From the NCBI GenBank assembly GCA_916048095.2, contig OU696573.1, positions 7,589,806 through 7,653,805 of the forward strand: 64,000 nucleotides of DNA. The letters run 5' to 3'. Positions 50,530 to 60,294 of this stretch are shown here, in pieces (position 1 is the first letter of the stretch; the number at the start of each line of letters is the position of its first letter). Origin of the DNA: Sacculina carcini (Eukaryota; Arthropoda; Thecostraca; Sacculinidae). A model generated the notes under the pieces. The model saw nothing but the letters and a program-made list of their open reading frames with translations. It ran no database searches and had not been told where the DNA came from. The position numbers and the translations under genes were made by a program.

Positions 50530-52118
50530 CACTAGAAAGACTGGAAAATTTAACTACCTAGAAGGACTGTAGCCGTCAATTGACGGCTGTCAATTAAGGC
50601 TTCTGTTTTCTTGGAGATCTTCTAGAATTACACTGATTTAAAAAATTGGTCTGAGACAATAATAGGTATAGGTGTTTTTTGCTAACTTGGGTGTGCTGAA
50701 TTCAAATTTATAAATAGTTTTGATCTATCACCTCTAGTTTTCGGGCTTTTAAATAGTCTCATTGTAGTATCGCTGACAAACTGAATGAGTCATTTGCTAG
50801 AAGATGCTGGTGCTGTCCTCTGAGACATGCGTCCCACACATGATATTCATGCTCACTTTGGAAACGCCTGGTAGTCATTTTCTGTCGAGGTGTTGTGAAA
50901 GGCGAATCTGGTGTACACATTTGTGAAAAATGAGCTCGTCATCGGCGATTGATCCTGACGAACAGTTAGTGGACCTAAATTATTCATTCATTGCTAGCGC
51001 ATTTTTTCAGCTTCCTCAGCGCAGTTTGCCCAGCATTTTCATATATTTATGTGTATTTCATATTATAATTATTTGAAATTCATACGAAATCCTTACGCGT
51101 TCAAAGTCATACGATTCGTACCAGGCAGTGTTTTGATTACATATATTTCGGTCTTTCCACAGGTATCCATGCATCAACGTCCATCGCTTCCTGGAAACTG
51201 CGATCGAGGAAGCAGGTGACCCTCCCGGGGTGGATGATATTGTGATTATCCCTCCATCTGATGAAGCTGAAGACATTCCGAGTGAAAAGGAAGGCGATGA
51301 CAATATGCTCAATCCCGATTTCCTCCTTGAAGTGGTGCCAGGGATGGCAAAAGTGCATTTGTCCGAAGACACTTCTGATAAATCTGAGTCCGGTTTTCAA
51401 GGGCAGCGCTGAAGGAAACGGGATAGTGTAGGCATGACACCACCGAAACCAGCCAAAGTTCCCCGATCTGTGATGGAGCACCAGGGAAATACTGCATTCA
51501 ATATTTTCCAGCTCTATTTCAGCATGGAAATTATATCATTCATTGCTGAACAAACAAATTTGTATGATTCGCGCTATAAAAACGAGGTCAACTTCTGCGT
51601 GGATGCTAATGACATAGCGCAATTTTTGGCATAGCGATTTTTGACATAGCGCAATTATTTCTCATCAGTGGTTATCATCACCTCCATGCGGAAAAAGACT
51701 ATTGGTCCACGAGTCAGGATTTCGACGCACCAATCTTCCCAAAGACAATGATCAGGGACCTGTTTCGAAAACTAAAGAGGTTCCTGATCATTGATGAGGT
51801 TCCTGCAAGTAGCTGACAACCAAAACTTGGCACCTTGGAATTTAGCGAAAATTTTACCATTGCTCAACATGCTAAAGAAGAATTGCATACGAATTGCAAT
51901 GAATTGCATACGTTTCGGATTTGTCCACACCGATTTGAGCATTGACGAATCGATAGTTCCGTACAGGGGACAGCACAGCGCCAAGCAATTCATAAGAGGA
52001 AAGCCTATAAGATTTGGCTACAAGTTATGGATGATGTGCAGTTCAAACGGTTACCCATACAATTTTGAGGTTTATTGTGGGAAGGACCAACATAGATACC
52101 AATCTCTGGGTTTGTAGG
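50530..52118 (+). mobile_element. piggyBac remnant, 5' two thirds
   Basis: Third piggyBac copy, different in sequence from the other two. A possible left end has actagaaagactgg and agccgtcaattgacggct near 50530-50595. Coding traces run from 51160 to 52118 and then stop at the border with the antisense gypsy element, so the C-terminal third is missing. Confidence 0.72.
51163..52118 (+). pseudogene. piggyBac transposase N-terminal part, frameshifted
   Basis: Acidic N-terminus (DDIVIIPPSDEAEDIPSEKE), the HQGNTAFNIFQLYFS block, FCVDANDIAQFLA, SGYHHLHAEKDYWSTSQDFD, APIFPKTMIRDLFRKLKRFL, VADNQNLAPWNLAKI, THTDLSIDESIVPYRG-type block (first catalytic Asp region, here VHTDLSIDESIVPYRG), SAKQFIRGKPIRFGYKLW and NGYPYNFEVYCGKD. 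Stops at 51410 and elsewhere; a short local duplication near 51640. Confidence 0.8.
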
Positions 52119-52139
52119 TAGTACATAAAATGCTAGCGC

Positions 52140-53375
52140 AATTACAAAATGCGGACTATGTGTGGATGCCTGCCTTCGCTGAAATTATGGCCTCATTTAC
52201 GATAATATCGTCGATGTATGAGTCCGTAGCACGCTCAATGACATCTGACTGCTGCAGCGCCGTTCGCACAATTTTTGTCATTACTCTAAGGTCTGAACAT
52301 AACCCAAAACCCATTCTCGTCAGAGTGGGATCTAGTACAATATTGCCCTATGAACATATTGGCCAAAAACGCCCGCATGCTCCCATACTCTGCAATAGGG
52401 CAATACGTTCACCTCGGCCAGCGTAGTGTCAAAGGCGTATCAAGAGCGGTGAGTGCGACTGCGGCTTGTGGCAAATATGTTCACTTTTCACCATGGCGAA
52501 ATTTAAGTGGTTTTCAACACAAGACAAGAGTTTATACACAAGTAGCTAGCACCTCACATACTGTGGGGTTATTGGCTTGGCTCAGTAATCTAAATTGACT
52601 TAACCTGACCTCACCTAACCTAGCCAAGACTAAACCTAGCCGCACAGTATGTTAGGTGCTAGCTACTTGTGTATAAACACTTGTCTTGTGTTGAAAACCA
52701 CTGCAATTACGCTATGGTGAAAAGTGAACATATTGGCCACAAACCACAGTCGCACTCACCGCACTTGGTACGCCTTTGACACTACGCTGGCCGAGGTGAA
52801 CATATTGCCCTATTGCAGAGTATGGGAGCATGCGGGCGTTTTTGGCCAATATGTTCATAGGGCAATATTGTAGTACTCCCGTCAGAGTGTAGACTTTGCC
52901 GCGGTATTTGACCAACTGATATTTCCATAATTTCTTTGACACGTGAATTTGCAGATATGCCGTCTTCAAATCTACCACAGACGCGGGACCATCGATGCAC
53001 CTCCATTTTCTCAATTTTTCATTACATATGTCGATGAATTCATCATCCGTATGACTACTCACATATTCATTTAATTCTCGAAAATCGAGTACTGGGCGAA
53101 CTTTTCTCTTCGTCGTTGCACCACTACAAGCAGCGGTAATACGCCCGAATTTGTGTTGCCTGTCCACGGCACCAGAATCCCTCCTGCTACCCAACGTTGT
53201 GCTTTTTGTTGTAACCTTTTACAACGTTGTACAACGTTCGGTGTCAAACTCGAGACGTGTTTTTGGCTTCATTGTTTGATTGTAGCAGCCGATAGAGTTA
53301 TTTAACACTGGGGAGTCTTCCTTCACAAACCATTCTACCTCCCATTTTTCTCCATCGAAGGACGCGAAAAAAATC
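52140..53375 (-). pseudogene. gypsy RT interrupted by fold-back
   Basis: Reverse strand: SFDGEKWEVEWFVKEDSPVL (pol linker), KVRPVLDFRELNEYVSSHTD, ASVVDLKTAYLQIHVSKKLW (first catalytic Asp) and YRGKVYTLTG, then the insert at 52880-52328, then TRMGFGLCSDLRVMTK and TDSYIDDIIVNEA (YIDD box). The two parts abut exactly if the insert and one 9-bp duplication are discounted. Confidence 0.85.
52328..52880. mobile_element. fold-back transposon, 553 bp, 9-bp target duplication
   Basis: Inverted arms of about 240 bp (52328-52570 and 52640-52880) that differ at few sites; inner spacer contains cacctaacctagcc. Exact flanking duplication gtcagagtg at 52319-52327 and 52881-52889. Ends ggatctagtacaatattg and, inverted, gggagtactacaatattg. 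Long inverted arms with a 9-bp duplication fit Mutator-like (MULE) elements best; Merlin is less likely. No coding sequence. Confidence 0.85.
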
Positions 53376-53389
53376 ATGATCGTTGATAC

Positions 53390-54448
53390 TCAATTATTTA
53401 CTCTCATTTTTTTAATATGGCATGTTATATTGCCTGGTGCTGGTGTCTCAGCACCCACAGCAACACAACTGCAATCCCCAAATTTGACACCATTATTTGT
53501 CACAAATACACCACCAAGACAATCAATCACATCCATCCCTAATACACAATCTATGTCGTTCACTATCTTATCAAATACCATCGCACGCACTCTCACGCAT
53601 CTGCCTTCCACTGTCAAGTTGACCCAGGTCTTCCCTCGGCATTGCACCTGCCTCCCGTCAAACGCACTTATGAAACCACCTGCCTCATAATTCCTAGCAA
53701 TCTTCCAATCGGCCCAGTGACCTGGTCGGCCGCAATTGTTACATTGAGATTTCCTGGCTGGGCGAAGCTCGCTGCGTGGCGTTTTGTGATTGCGTCCACA
53801 GTGTGTGCACTCACTCTCCAATCTGCTGGATGTGCTGGTCGTCTTGCTGGCTACGCCTCGAACAACGATGTTTTCGCCGATACTTGGACCACGTCCTGGA
53901 GCCGACATGAGCGCTGATTGTCGCCTGGATATCTCAAACGCCTCAGCCGTCTGCAGTAGAGAGCTGAGCGTCAACGTTGGATCTTGGAGAAACTTCTCGC
54001 GTAGCCGTGGGTGCAGTGTCTGCTCGACCACTTGATCCCTGATGAGCTCATCTGTCAACGATCCGAGTCTGCAGTTGGAGGCCAAACTGCGTAGTACAGA
54101 GACATAGTCTGCAGTCGTCTCCGCTGCAAGCTGCTTGCGTTGTCGGAACGCAAAACGCTCGGTAATGACGTTTACTCTCGGGCCGTAGTAAGTTGTCAGT
54201 TGTCGCAAGACTTTCTGGCTCTCTGTTTCACCCTCCCGCATGCTTTCGGCCGGCAGCGAACGATAAACTCGTCGAGCCTCGGCACCGACACATTGTATCA
54301 GCATGGCCCGACGTCTGGTGTCTGGGTACGACTCGGCACCGATGGCCACCATGGAGTTCTCATAACATGTATTTCCACTCGTCCCAAGAAACCATGGGTT
54401 TTCCAGGGTGCGGTAGAAACGGTGCAGGTGGCAGAACACTATCTGCAT
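53390..54448 (-). pseudogene. gypsy gag with zinc knuckles and protease end
   Basis: 352-codon reverse-strand frame. N-terminal capsid-like helices (RRRAMLIQCVGAEARRVYRS, LTTYYGPRVNVITERFAFRQ), then knuckles CTHCGRNHK and CNNCGRPGHWADW; the second lacks its final Cys. The C-terminal part reads VRVRAMVFDKIVNDIDCVLG, MDVIDCLGGV, which resembles the second half of an aspartic protease (ILGxDxL). The DTG half is absent, suggesting an internal deletion. Confidence 0.75.
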
Positions 54449-54457
54449 TCATACCTG

Positions 54458-54476
54458 TTTTATCCTCGTCGCCAAT
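54458..54476 (-). promoter_or_regulatory. primer-binding site candidate
   Basis: Immediately after the LTR: attggcgacgaggataaaa on the reverse strand, the TTGGCGACGAGGA type found in many metazoan gypsy elements. Confidence 0.6.
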
Positions 54477-54746
54477 TGTAATGTCGAGCGGGCCGAAGAG
54501 ACAACGATTCACACAATCAAACAATACACTAACGCGTCCAACCCCTCATCACAAGTAACCCACAAACCTTAAGCGACCCAGTTATATAACATCGGTGAGT
54601 TAACACACACAACCAATCATGCCTACCGGGCAATATACCATTTCACTCGCTACCGGTAACGCCCAACCCATTGCGATCATATAGTGCACAATCACACTGA
54701 CATTAACCATGATCCAGTAGGTGGCGCCTTATACCTCTATACTACA
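54477..54746 (-). repeat. LTR of antisense gypsy element
   Basis: Read on the reverse strand it starts tgtagtatagaggtataagg and ends cgacattaca (TG...CA, 270 bp). It contains a TATA-like gttatataactgg near 54582-54594. Boundaries are inferred from the TG/CA ends and the primer site, since no second LTR exists. Confidence 0.7.
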
Positions 54747-55091
54747 ATCCTCGCTTATACATCAAGCTAATTTTCACCAGGAATTTTATTTATGCTGTGC
54801 ATAGTGAACTCCAACTCTACCACTAGGGTCTCCAAAAGTTTGGCTTCTGCTGTTAATCAAATCACGTGGGGCAATATTGAAAAGTGTGTCTTTATAAACA
54901 CTAAAAACTTCAAAGTCCTGCTGCATATATTTGATCGGAAGACACTATCATTTTGACAGGTGTCGAACGTTTTTCTAGCTCGTTCGTTCACACCACCGTT
55001 CGGTGCGCTCATATACAAACCTTGTACAAACCTCAAAGAGACACACACATAGAGATACGAGAGACTCGTATATAAACCTCACACAGACAAC
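54747..55091. other. intergenic, nothing recognised
   Basis: About 345 bp of unique sequence between the antisense gypsy LTR and the CsRn1-like 5' LTR. Confidence 0.55.
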
Positions 55092-55424
55092 TGTGCCGCC
55101 CTGGTCAGCACAGAGCCTGGAAGAGCGTGCGTGGTGACGCTACTGAGCGCCTGGGGTATGCGTCTGTGTGTTTGTGTGTCATGGTGTATGTTCCGCGTGT
55201 ACGGCGGACAGTACATGGACGTCAGGCGTGTATGTCCGTATGTGCCTGTGTATGTTCCCCTCGCATAGGGACCGCGGATTAACACTACACACGCTCTTTC
55301 ACTCTACACTATAACTCTGTCTTTCTGTACCTGACATTTCGTATTATTGTTATGTCCATTCGGTAATATAAGTTCGCCTGGTGTGGTCGTTGACTTGTAC
55401 AGCGCTTATAGCACCAGCACTACA
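55092..55424 (+). repeat. 5' LTR
   Basis: tgtgccgccctggtcagcac ... cagcactaca. About 14 differences by eye from the 3' LTR over 333 bp (roughly 96% identical). Confidence 0.95.
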
Positions 55425-55446
55425 GTGGTGACCTCGACGTGATTTT
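55425..55446 (+). promoter_or_regulatory. primer-binding site, tRNA-Trp type
   Basis: After one G, tggtgacctcgacgtgattt matches the 3' end of animal tRNA-Trp (expected tggtgaccccgacgtgattt) with one mismatch. Confidence 0.85.
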
Positions 55447-55511
55447 TATGTGCTATTGAGCGATCTTCAGCGAACATGTAAAACGCGCAAAGTAACCCTG
55501 TATAGGTCCGT

Positions 55512-56258
55512 TTGGCTCCCACAAACCCTGCACTGCCAAAGTTACCGCATTTCGACGCCGACGAAGTAAATTTGAGGTTACTACAGACGGAGTGTGCGTT
55601 CGCGGCGGCTGGTGTGAAGGATGATGTCACCAAGTCTCAGCACTTGGTTGCCAACCTGCCGACTAAAGCAGCGGCCCAAGTAAAAGACGTGATCTGCCAG
55701 CAGCCACAACCGTATGAAGCGCTTGTCAGCAAGCTGAGGGAGCGTTTTTCACAAACTCAGGAAGAACTGAAAGGGAGAACTGACGTCAGCCGGTGGATCA
55801 GATGCTCACAGCAGCATTCTGCGTAGGCTGTTTCTACAGCGACTGCCGACGACTGTGCGGGCCGCCGTGTCGCTGCTGCCCGAGAATACGCCCATAGGTG
55901 TGGTGGCCACCGCTGCAGACCGGTATCTCACGGCCACCAGGTCGGAAACGGGTCGGGTGATGACGGCGCAGACGAGCGAGCCATCTGTGGGTGCTGCACT
56001 GGCCACACTTACGGCGGCCATACAACAATTAGCGGTTGGACAAATTCGGCTTGAAAAACGCATGAGTCGCCCGTACTATCGTGAGCGTTACAGGACGCGC
56101 GGTCGCAGCCGGTCATGATATACCCGCAACGCCAGCCCGCCGCCAAGTGTATGCTGGTACCACCGGGTGCACGGAGCGAACGCTGAGTGCTGCCGGTCGC
56201 CGAATTCGTGGTCGGGAAACGACAGTGCCCGGTGCTAAGCACGTCGTCACACCGGGCG
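55512..56258 (+). pseudogene. gag, frameshifted, with CWYH knuckle
   Basis: Starts APTNPALPKLPHFDADEVNL and RLLQTECAFAAAGVKDDVTK, KAAAQVKDVICQQP, LRERFSQTQEE; frame change near 55790, then LRRLFLQRLPTTVRAAVSLL, and a third frame with CWYHRVHGANAECCRSPNSW. The last is the C-x2-H-x8-C-type knuckle of CsRn1-clade Gag; one expected Cys (CxSPC) is Asn here. Stop soon after. Confidence 0.78.
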
Positions 56259-56273
56259 ACCTCATCACCGACG

Positions 56274-56537
56274 CACCTCTTGTACATAACCGACACGCAA
56301 GGGCGACGTTTTCTTGTTGATACAGGCGCACAGGTGAGCGTCCTACCCAGACTGTTACATGACGAGCGCGAAATTGACACCAGAGGAACAGTCGTAAGGC
56401 TGCAGGCCGCCAACAGCTCAAACATTCAAGTCTACGGCTCAAAAAACGTCAAGTTGTGTTTTAGTGACACACTTGTCTGCGAATGGAAATTCTTGGTTGC
56501 AGATGTAGAACAGCCGATACTGGGCGCAAATATCTAG
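56274..56537 (+). pseudogene. aspartic protease
   Basis: LLYITDTQGRRFLVDTGAQV followed by SVLP, with the DTGA active site, and FLVADVEQPILGANI, the ILGxxF-type second half. TAG at 56535-56537 ends the frame; downstream DFLxxxxLxVD-like residues are in another frame. Confidence 0.82.
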
Positions 56538-56673
56538 CACATTGCAAACTCTCGGTGGATGTCGCCGAGCGAGTACTGCGCAATGTGGACGGCACGGTTC
56601 TCGCGCGCGCCAAACCGTCTAAGGTGGCGTCCTCGGTATCCGGCTTGTTGCGACTACAGATGTATTCACGAAT

Positions 56674-57930
56674 ATGCTGCAAAAGCATATCACTCGCGCA
56701 CCGCGTCCTCTTCGTCACGACGTGACACATCACATCGTAACCACGGGTCCGCCACGCGTGTGTCGGCCGCGACGACTAGCCCCGGACCGACTGGAGATCG
56801 CACGCCGTGGGATGGAGAAAATGGTGCAAGATGGCGTAGCACGGCCCTCTAAGAGCGCGTGGGCTTCTCCAATGCATCTGGTGCCCAAGAAAACGGCAGG
56901 CCAATGGCGCTTGTGTGGAGACTATCGACGCCTAAACGAGTGCACTGAGGCAGATCCTTATCCCATACCACATGTGCACGACTGTACTGCGCAGCTGAGT
57001 GGGTGCACGATATTCTCCACACTGGACATCCAGCGCGTCTACCATCACATCCCAATTGAGCCGTGTGATGTCCCGAAAACAGCCATAACAACACCGTTTG
57101 GCCTGTTTGAGATATTACGACTGTCATTTGGACTGCGAAACGCAGCCCAGTCCTTCCAACGTCTGATGGATGAAATCTTGCGAGGTCTTCAACGGTGTTT
57201 TGTGTACATAGACGATGTGCTGATTGCGAGCCGCGACGAAACCCAACATCTGGAAGATGTACGCAAAGTGTTGCTGCGGCTCAACAACTACGGCATAGTT
57301 CTCATCTCCAATAAATGTGTCATGGCACGACCAGAAGTGGAATTTCTTCGTCATAGGGTATCAAGTGCTGGAGTAACACCATTGCCGGAAAAAATTGCAG
57401 CTATATCGAACTTCGCACGACCCAGGAAACAAGCAGATTTGAGGCGTTACCTGGGTATGATTACGTTTTACCACCGTTTCATGCCTTCAGCCGCGTCAAT
57501 CCTAGCTCCACTTCACGCTGCCGTTACAGTTCGTTCGAAACGGGCAAATGTTCCGGTTGAATGGACGGCGGAATCAGAAGAAGCGTTCGAACGCAGCAAG
57601 CGACTTCTGGCCAATCCAACTCTCCTGGAGCACCCCAGACCAGGCGCAGAAATCAGCATACAGGTGGACGGATCTAACATCGGAATCGGTGCTGTGCTAC
57701 AACAACTGACAAACGAGGAACGGCGACCACTGGCATTCTTCTCCAAGCAGTTGTCAGCTGCAGAGAAGCGCTAGAGTGCCTTTGGAAAGGAACTGCTCGC
57801 CGTGTACCTTGCCGTACGACACTTCCGATACGCAATCGAAGGTCGACAGGTCGTGGTTTTCACGGACCATAAGCCGTTGGTGTCAGCTTTTACTTCCAGC
57901 TCCGACTCGTACTCGCCGCGATAAACGAGA
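56674..57930 (+). pseudogene. reverse transcriptase and RNase H
   Basis: [98 protein letters not shown] (YIDD). Connection and RNase [54 protein letters not shown] at 57772-57774, then FGKELLAVYLAVRHFRYAIE and FTDHKPLVSAF. The canonical FT-A-D of RNase H reads QVDGS (Asp kept). A second stop lies near 57922. Confidence 0.9.
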
Positions 57931-57942
57931 CATCTCGACTAT

Positions 57943-59428
57943 GTGATGCAATATGTTGCAGAATTACGGCATGTTCCCGGGGTAGACAATGTACCGGCAG
58001 ATACGCTGTCGCGCATCCAGACGCTGCAACAGGTGCGCGACGTATCGCAGTTGGTTGACGCACAAGAAAACGACGCGGCGTTACAAGCGGTCATCAGAGG
58101 CGACCATTCATTGCAGTTGCAGAATATTCCCCTAGCAGACGGTAAACAAGTGTGGGTCGATGTTTCCACAGGTCGGAGCCGACCACTGGTGCCTGCAGCA
58201 CTCAGAAGGGCCACTTTCCAAAAATTACACGAATTGTCACATCCGGGGGTGAAAGGTTCACAGGATATCATGGGTAGTCGGTTTGTGTGGCCCAGCATGC
58301 GTCGCGACATCACCAAGTGGACCAAAGAGTGTCTGACATGCCAGCGACAAAAAGTGATCAAACACACAAAGACCCCGCTCGGTGTGTTTACGCCAACGAC
58401 AGACAGATTTCGGCAGGTCCATGTGGACATTGTGGGCCCTCTACCACCGTCTGACGGTTAAAGATATGTTCTCACCTGCGTGGACAGGTTCACGAGTTGG
58501 CCGTAAGTGATCACGATACCTGATATCAGAGCACGCACGGTACTGACCGCCTTTCTGACAAATTGGGTGGCTCGATTTGGAGTTCCGCAAAAAGTCATTA
58601 CCGACAGAGGCACTCAATTCGAGAGTGACATGTGGACTTCAACCCCGCAGGTTCTCGGCTGTTCGAGATCGCGAACAACAGCCTACCATCCACAAAGCAA
58701 CGGCTTGGTCGAGCGAATGCACCGGCAGCTGAAGACCGCACTGAGGTGTTCCAACGCCGAGTGGTGGACAGACGCTTTGCCATTGGTACTGCTGGGATTA
58801 AGAGCGGTGGTGAAACGCGACCTGAACATTTCGTCCTCCGAGTTGGTGTACGGATCAGTACTGCGAGTTCTTGGCGAATTCGTTTGCCAACAGCCCGACT
58901 GCCATTCTGACCCACAATCATTCGCCAGTCAGCTGAGACGAGCCATGTCCTCCCTCCGGCCCACACCGACGCGAGAGGCTCGGATCGACCGCACAGTCTA
59001 CATTCCAGCTGATCTGGAGAGAGCATCGCATGTGTTTGTGAGAGTCGACCGACAACGAGCTTCACTGGAAGCTCATACGAAGATACGAAGGCCCGTTTCG
59101 AGTGATAGACAGGTCAGAGAAGACGATCAAGATCGACCGAAATGGAGCGTCACGATCCGACTGTGTATCACTGGATCGTTTCAAACCGGCGTACGTGGAC
59201 AGCGTCCCAGAATCCATCACACCGATGGAAGCAGAGCAACAACTAGCGTCAACAACCGAGATGCCACAACACGGATGTTCTCCTCACAGCATCCTCCGTA
59301 GTGGTCGTAAAACTACACAAAAGAGGCGCGTTCGCTTTGACGATGCCACCAAGCGCCACGACGGCTCGACACTTCAGCGCAGAACCACTCGCGGCAGGAA
59401 AGTGTGCTTGCCCATTCGCTTTCGATAG
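57943..59428 (+). pseudogene. integrase, interrupted
   Basis: HHCC zinc domain (HELSHPGVKGSQ ... CLTCQRQKV), core VDIVGPLPP (first Asp), a stop at 58459-58461, then FGVPQKVITDRGTQFESDMW (second Asp) and TTAYHPQSNGLVERMHRQLK (Glu). The C-terminal domain changes frame near 59090 and ends GASRSDCVSLDRFKPAYVD and a basic tail, TAG at 59426-59428. Confidence 0.88.
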
Positions 59429-59438
59429 GGGGAGGTAG
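59427..59438 (+). promoter_or_regulatory. polypurine tract
   Basis: agggggaggtag directly before the 3' LTR. Confidence 0.8.
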
Positions 59439-59771
59439 TGTGCCGCCCTGGTCAGCACAGAGCCTGGTAGAGCGTGCGTGGTGACGCTATTGAGCGTCTG
59501 GGGCATGCGTCTGTGTGTTTGTGTGTCATGGTGTATGTTCCGCGTGTACGGCGGACTGTGCATGGACGTTACGCGTGTATGTCCGTATGTGCCTGTGTAT
59601 GTTCCCCTCGCATAGGGAACGCGGATTAACACTACACACGCTATTTCACTCTACACTATAACTCTGTCTTTCTGTACCTGACATTCCGTATTATTGTTGT
59701 GTCCATTCGGTAATATACGTTCGCCTGGTGTGGTCGTTGATTTGTACAGCGCTTATAGCACCAGCACTACA
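59439..59771 (+). repeat. 3' LTR
   Basis: Same length and termini as the 5' LTR. Contains the stretch with tttctgtacctgacattccg near its end. Confidence 0.95.
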
Positions 59772-60177
59772 TAACCATCAGGTGGTGTGCCCGTGGCAGG
59801 TCGGTAAACAAGCGCCCTCTCATATTGAAAATTACACGCTCTGCGTCGAATGTATATGTATACAACATGCGCAAATACAACTACAAGATCAAATTGAACA
59901 ACAGTGCTCGCAGGAACTCATCGAGAGTGCATTGCTATATATACTAGCTGTCGTCACATTTTCGAGGGTTTTTGACTCAGCAGAAGTAACGTTATGTCCT
60001 CTTTTTGAGTGCACTCAAACATACAAACCAGCCCAGACATACACCCCAGAGTCTTAACGGTGATACGTCTGTAGGAACGCCTACAGTAACGAGTAATTAA
60101 CACACACGAGCTGCAACGAACAACTGGTGTATTTACAGAAGCACGATGTGTTGTTGTCTTTACACCTTCACATTTGG
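59772..60177. other. sequence between two gypsy elements
   Basis: Probably includes the outer part of the antisense gypsy 3' LTR, whose far end I could not define. No other feature. Confidence 0.45.
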
Positions 60178-60269
60178 CGCACACAAGGTCTAACAATAAA
60201 ACAGAAACAATATAACAATTGCATGATATTTAACTATTAAATAAATAGAAATAACAGACGGCGGCCACA
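60174..60269 (-). repeat. start of 3' LTR of antisense gypsy
   Basis: Follows the reverse-strand polypurine tract gaagggggc; same start tgtggccgccgtctg as the 62529 copy. Its other end is not defined. Confidence 0.8.
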
Positions 60270-60294
60270 GCCCCCTTCAGGTGCAAGGCACCGA

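Larger units (their letters stand above)
52140..54746 (-). mobile_element. antisense gypsy-type LTR retrotransposon, 5' half
   Basis: From its 5' end: LTR 54746-54477, primer site, gag 54448-53600, protease-like end, pol linker and RT to about 52140, where it breaks off at the piggyBac remnant. Contains the 553-bp fold-back insert in RT. RNase H, integrase and the 3' LTR are missing. Confidence 0.82.
55092..59771 (+). mobile_element. full-length gypsy element of CsRn1 type, inactivated
   Basis: 4680 bp with two 333-bp LTRs, tRNA-Trp-type primer site, gag with a Cys/His knuckle, protease, RT, RNase H, integrase and polypurine tract in the canonical order. The CWYH-type knuckle and Trp primer are features known for the CsRn1 clade. 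At least six frame breaks or stops inactivate it. Flanks caac (55088-55091) and taac (59772-59775) may be a 4-bp duplication with one mismatch. Confidence 0.9.

Noticed and set aside
55087-59776. 5-bp target duplication for the CsRn1-like element
   Set aside because: acaac and taacc do not match; only a 4-bp match with one difference remains.
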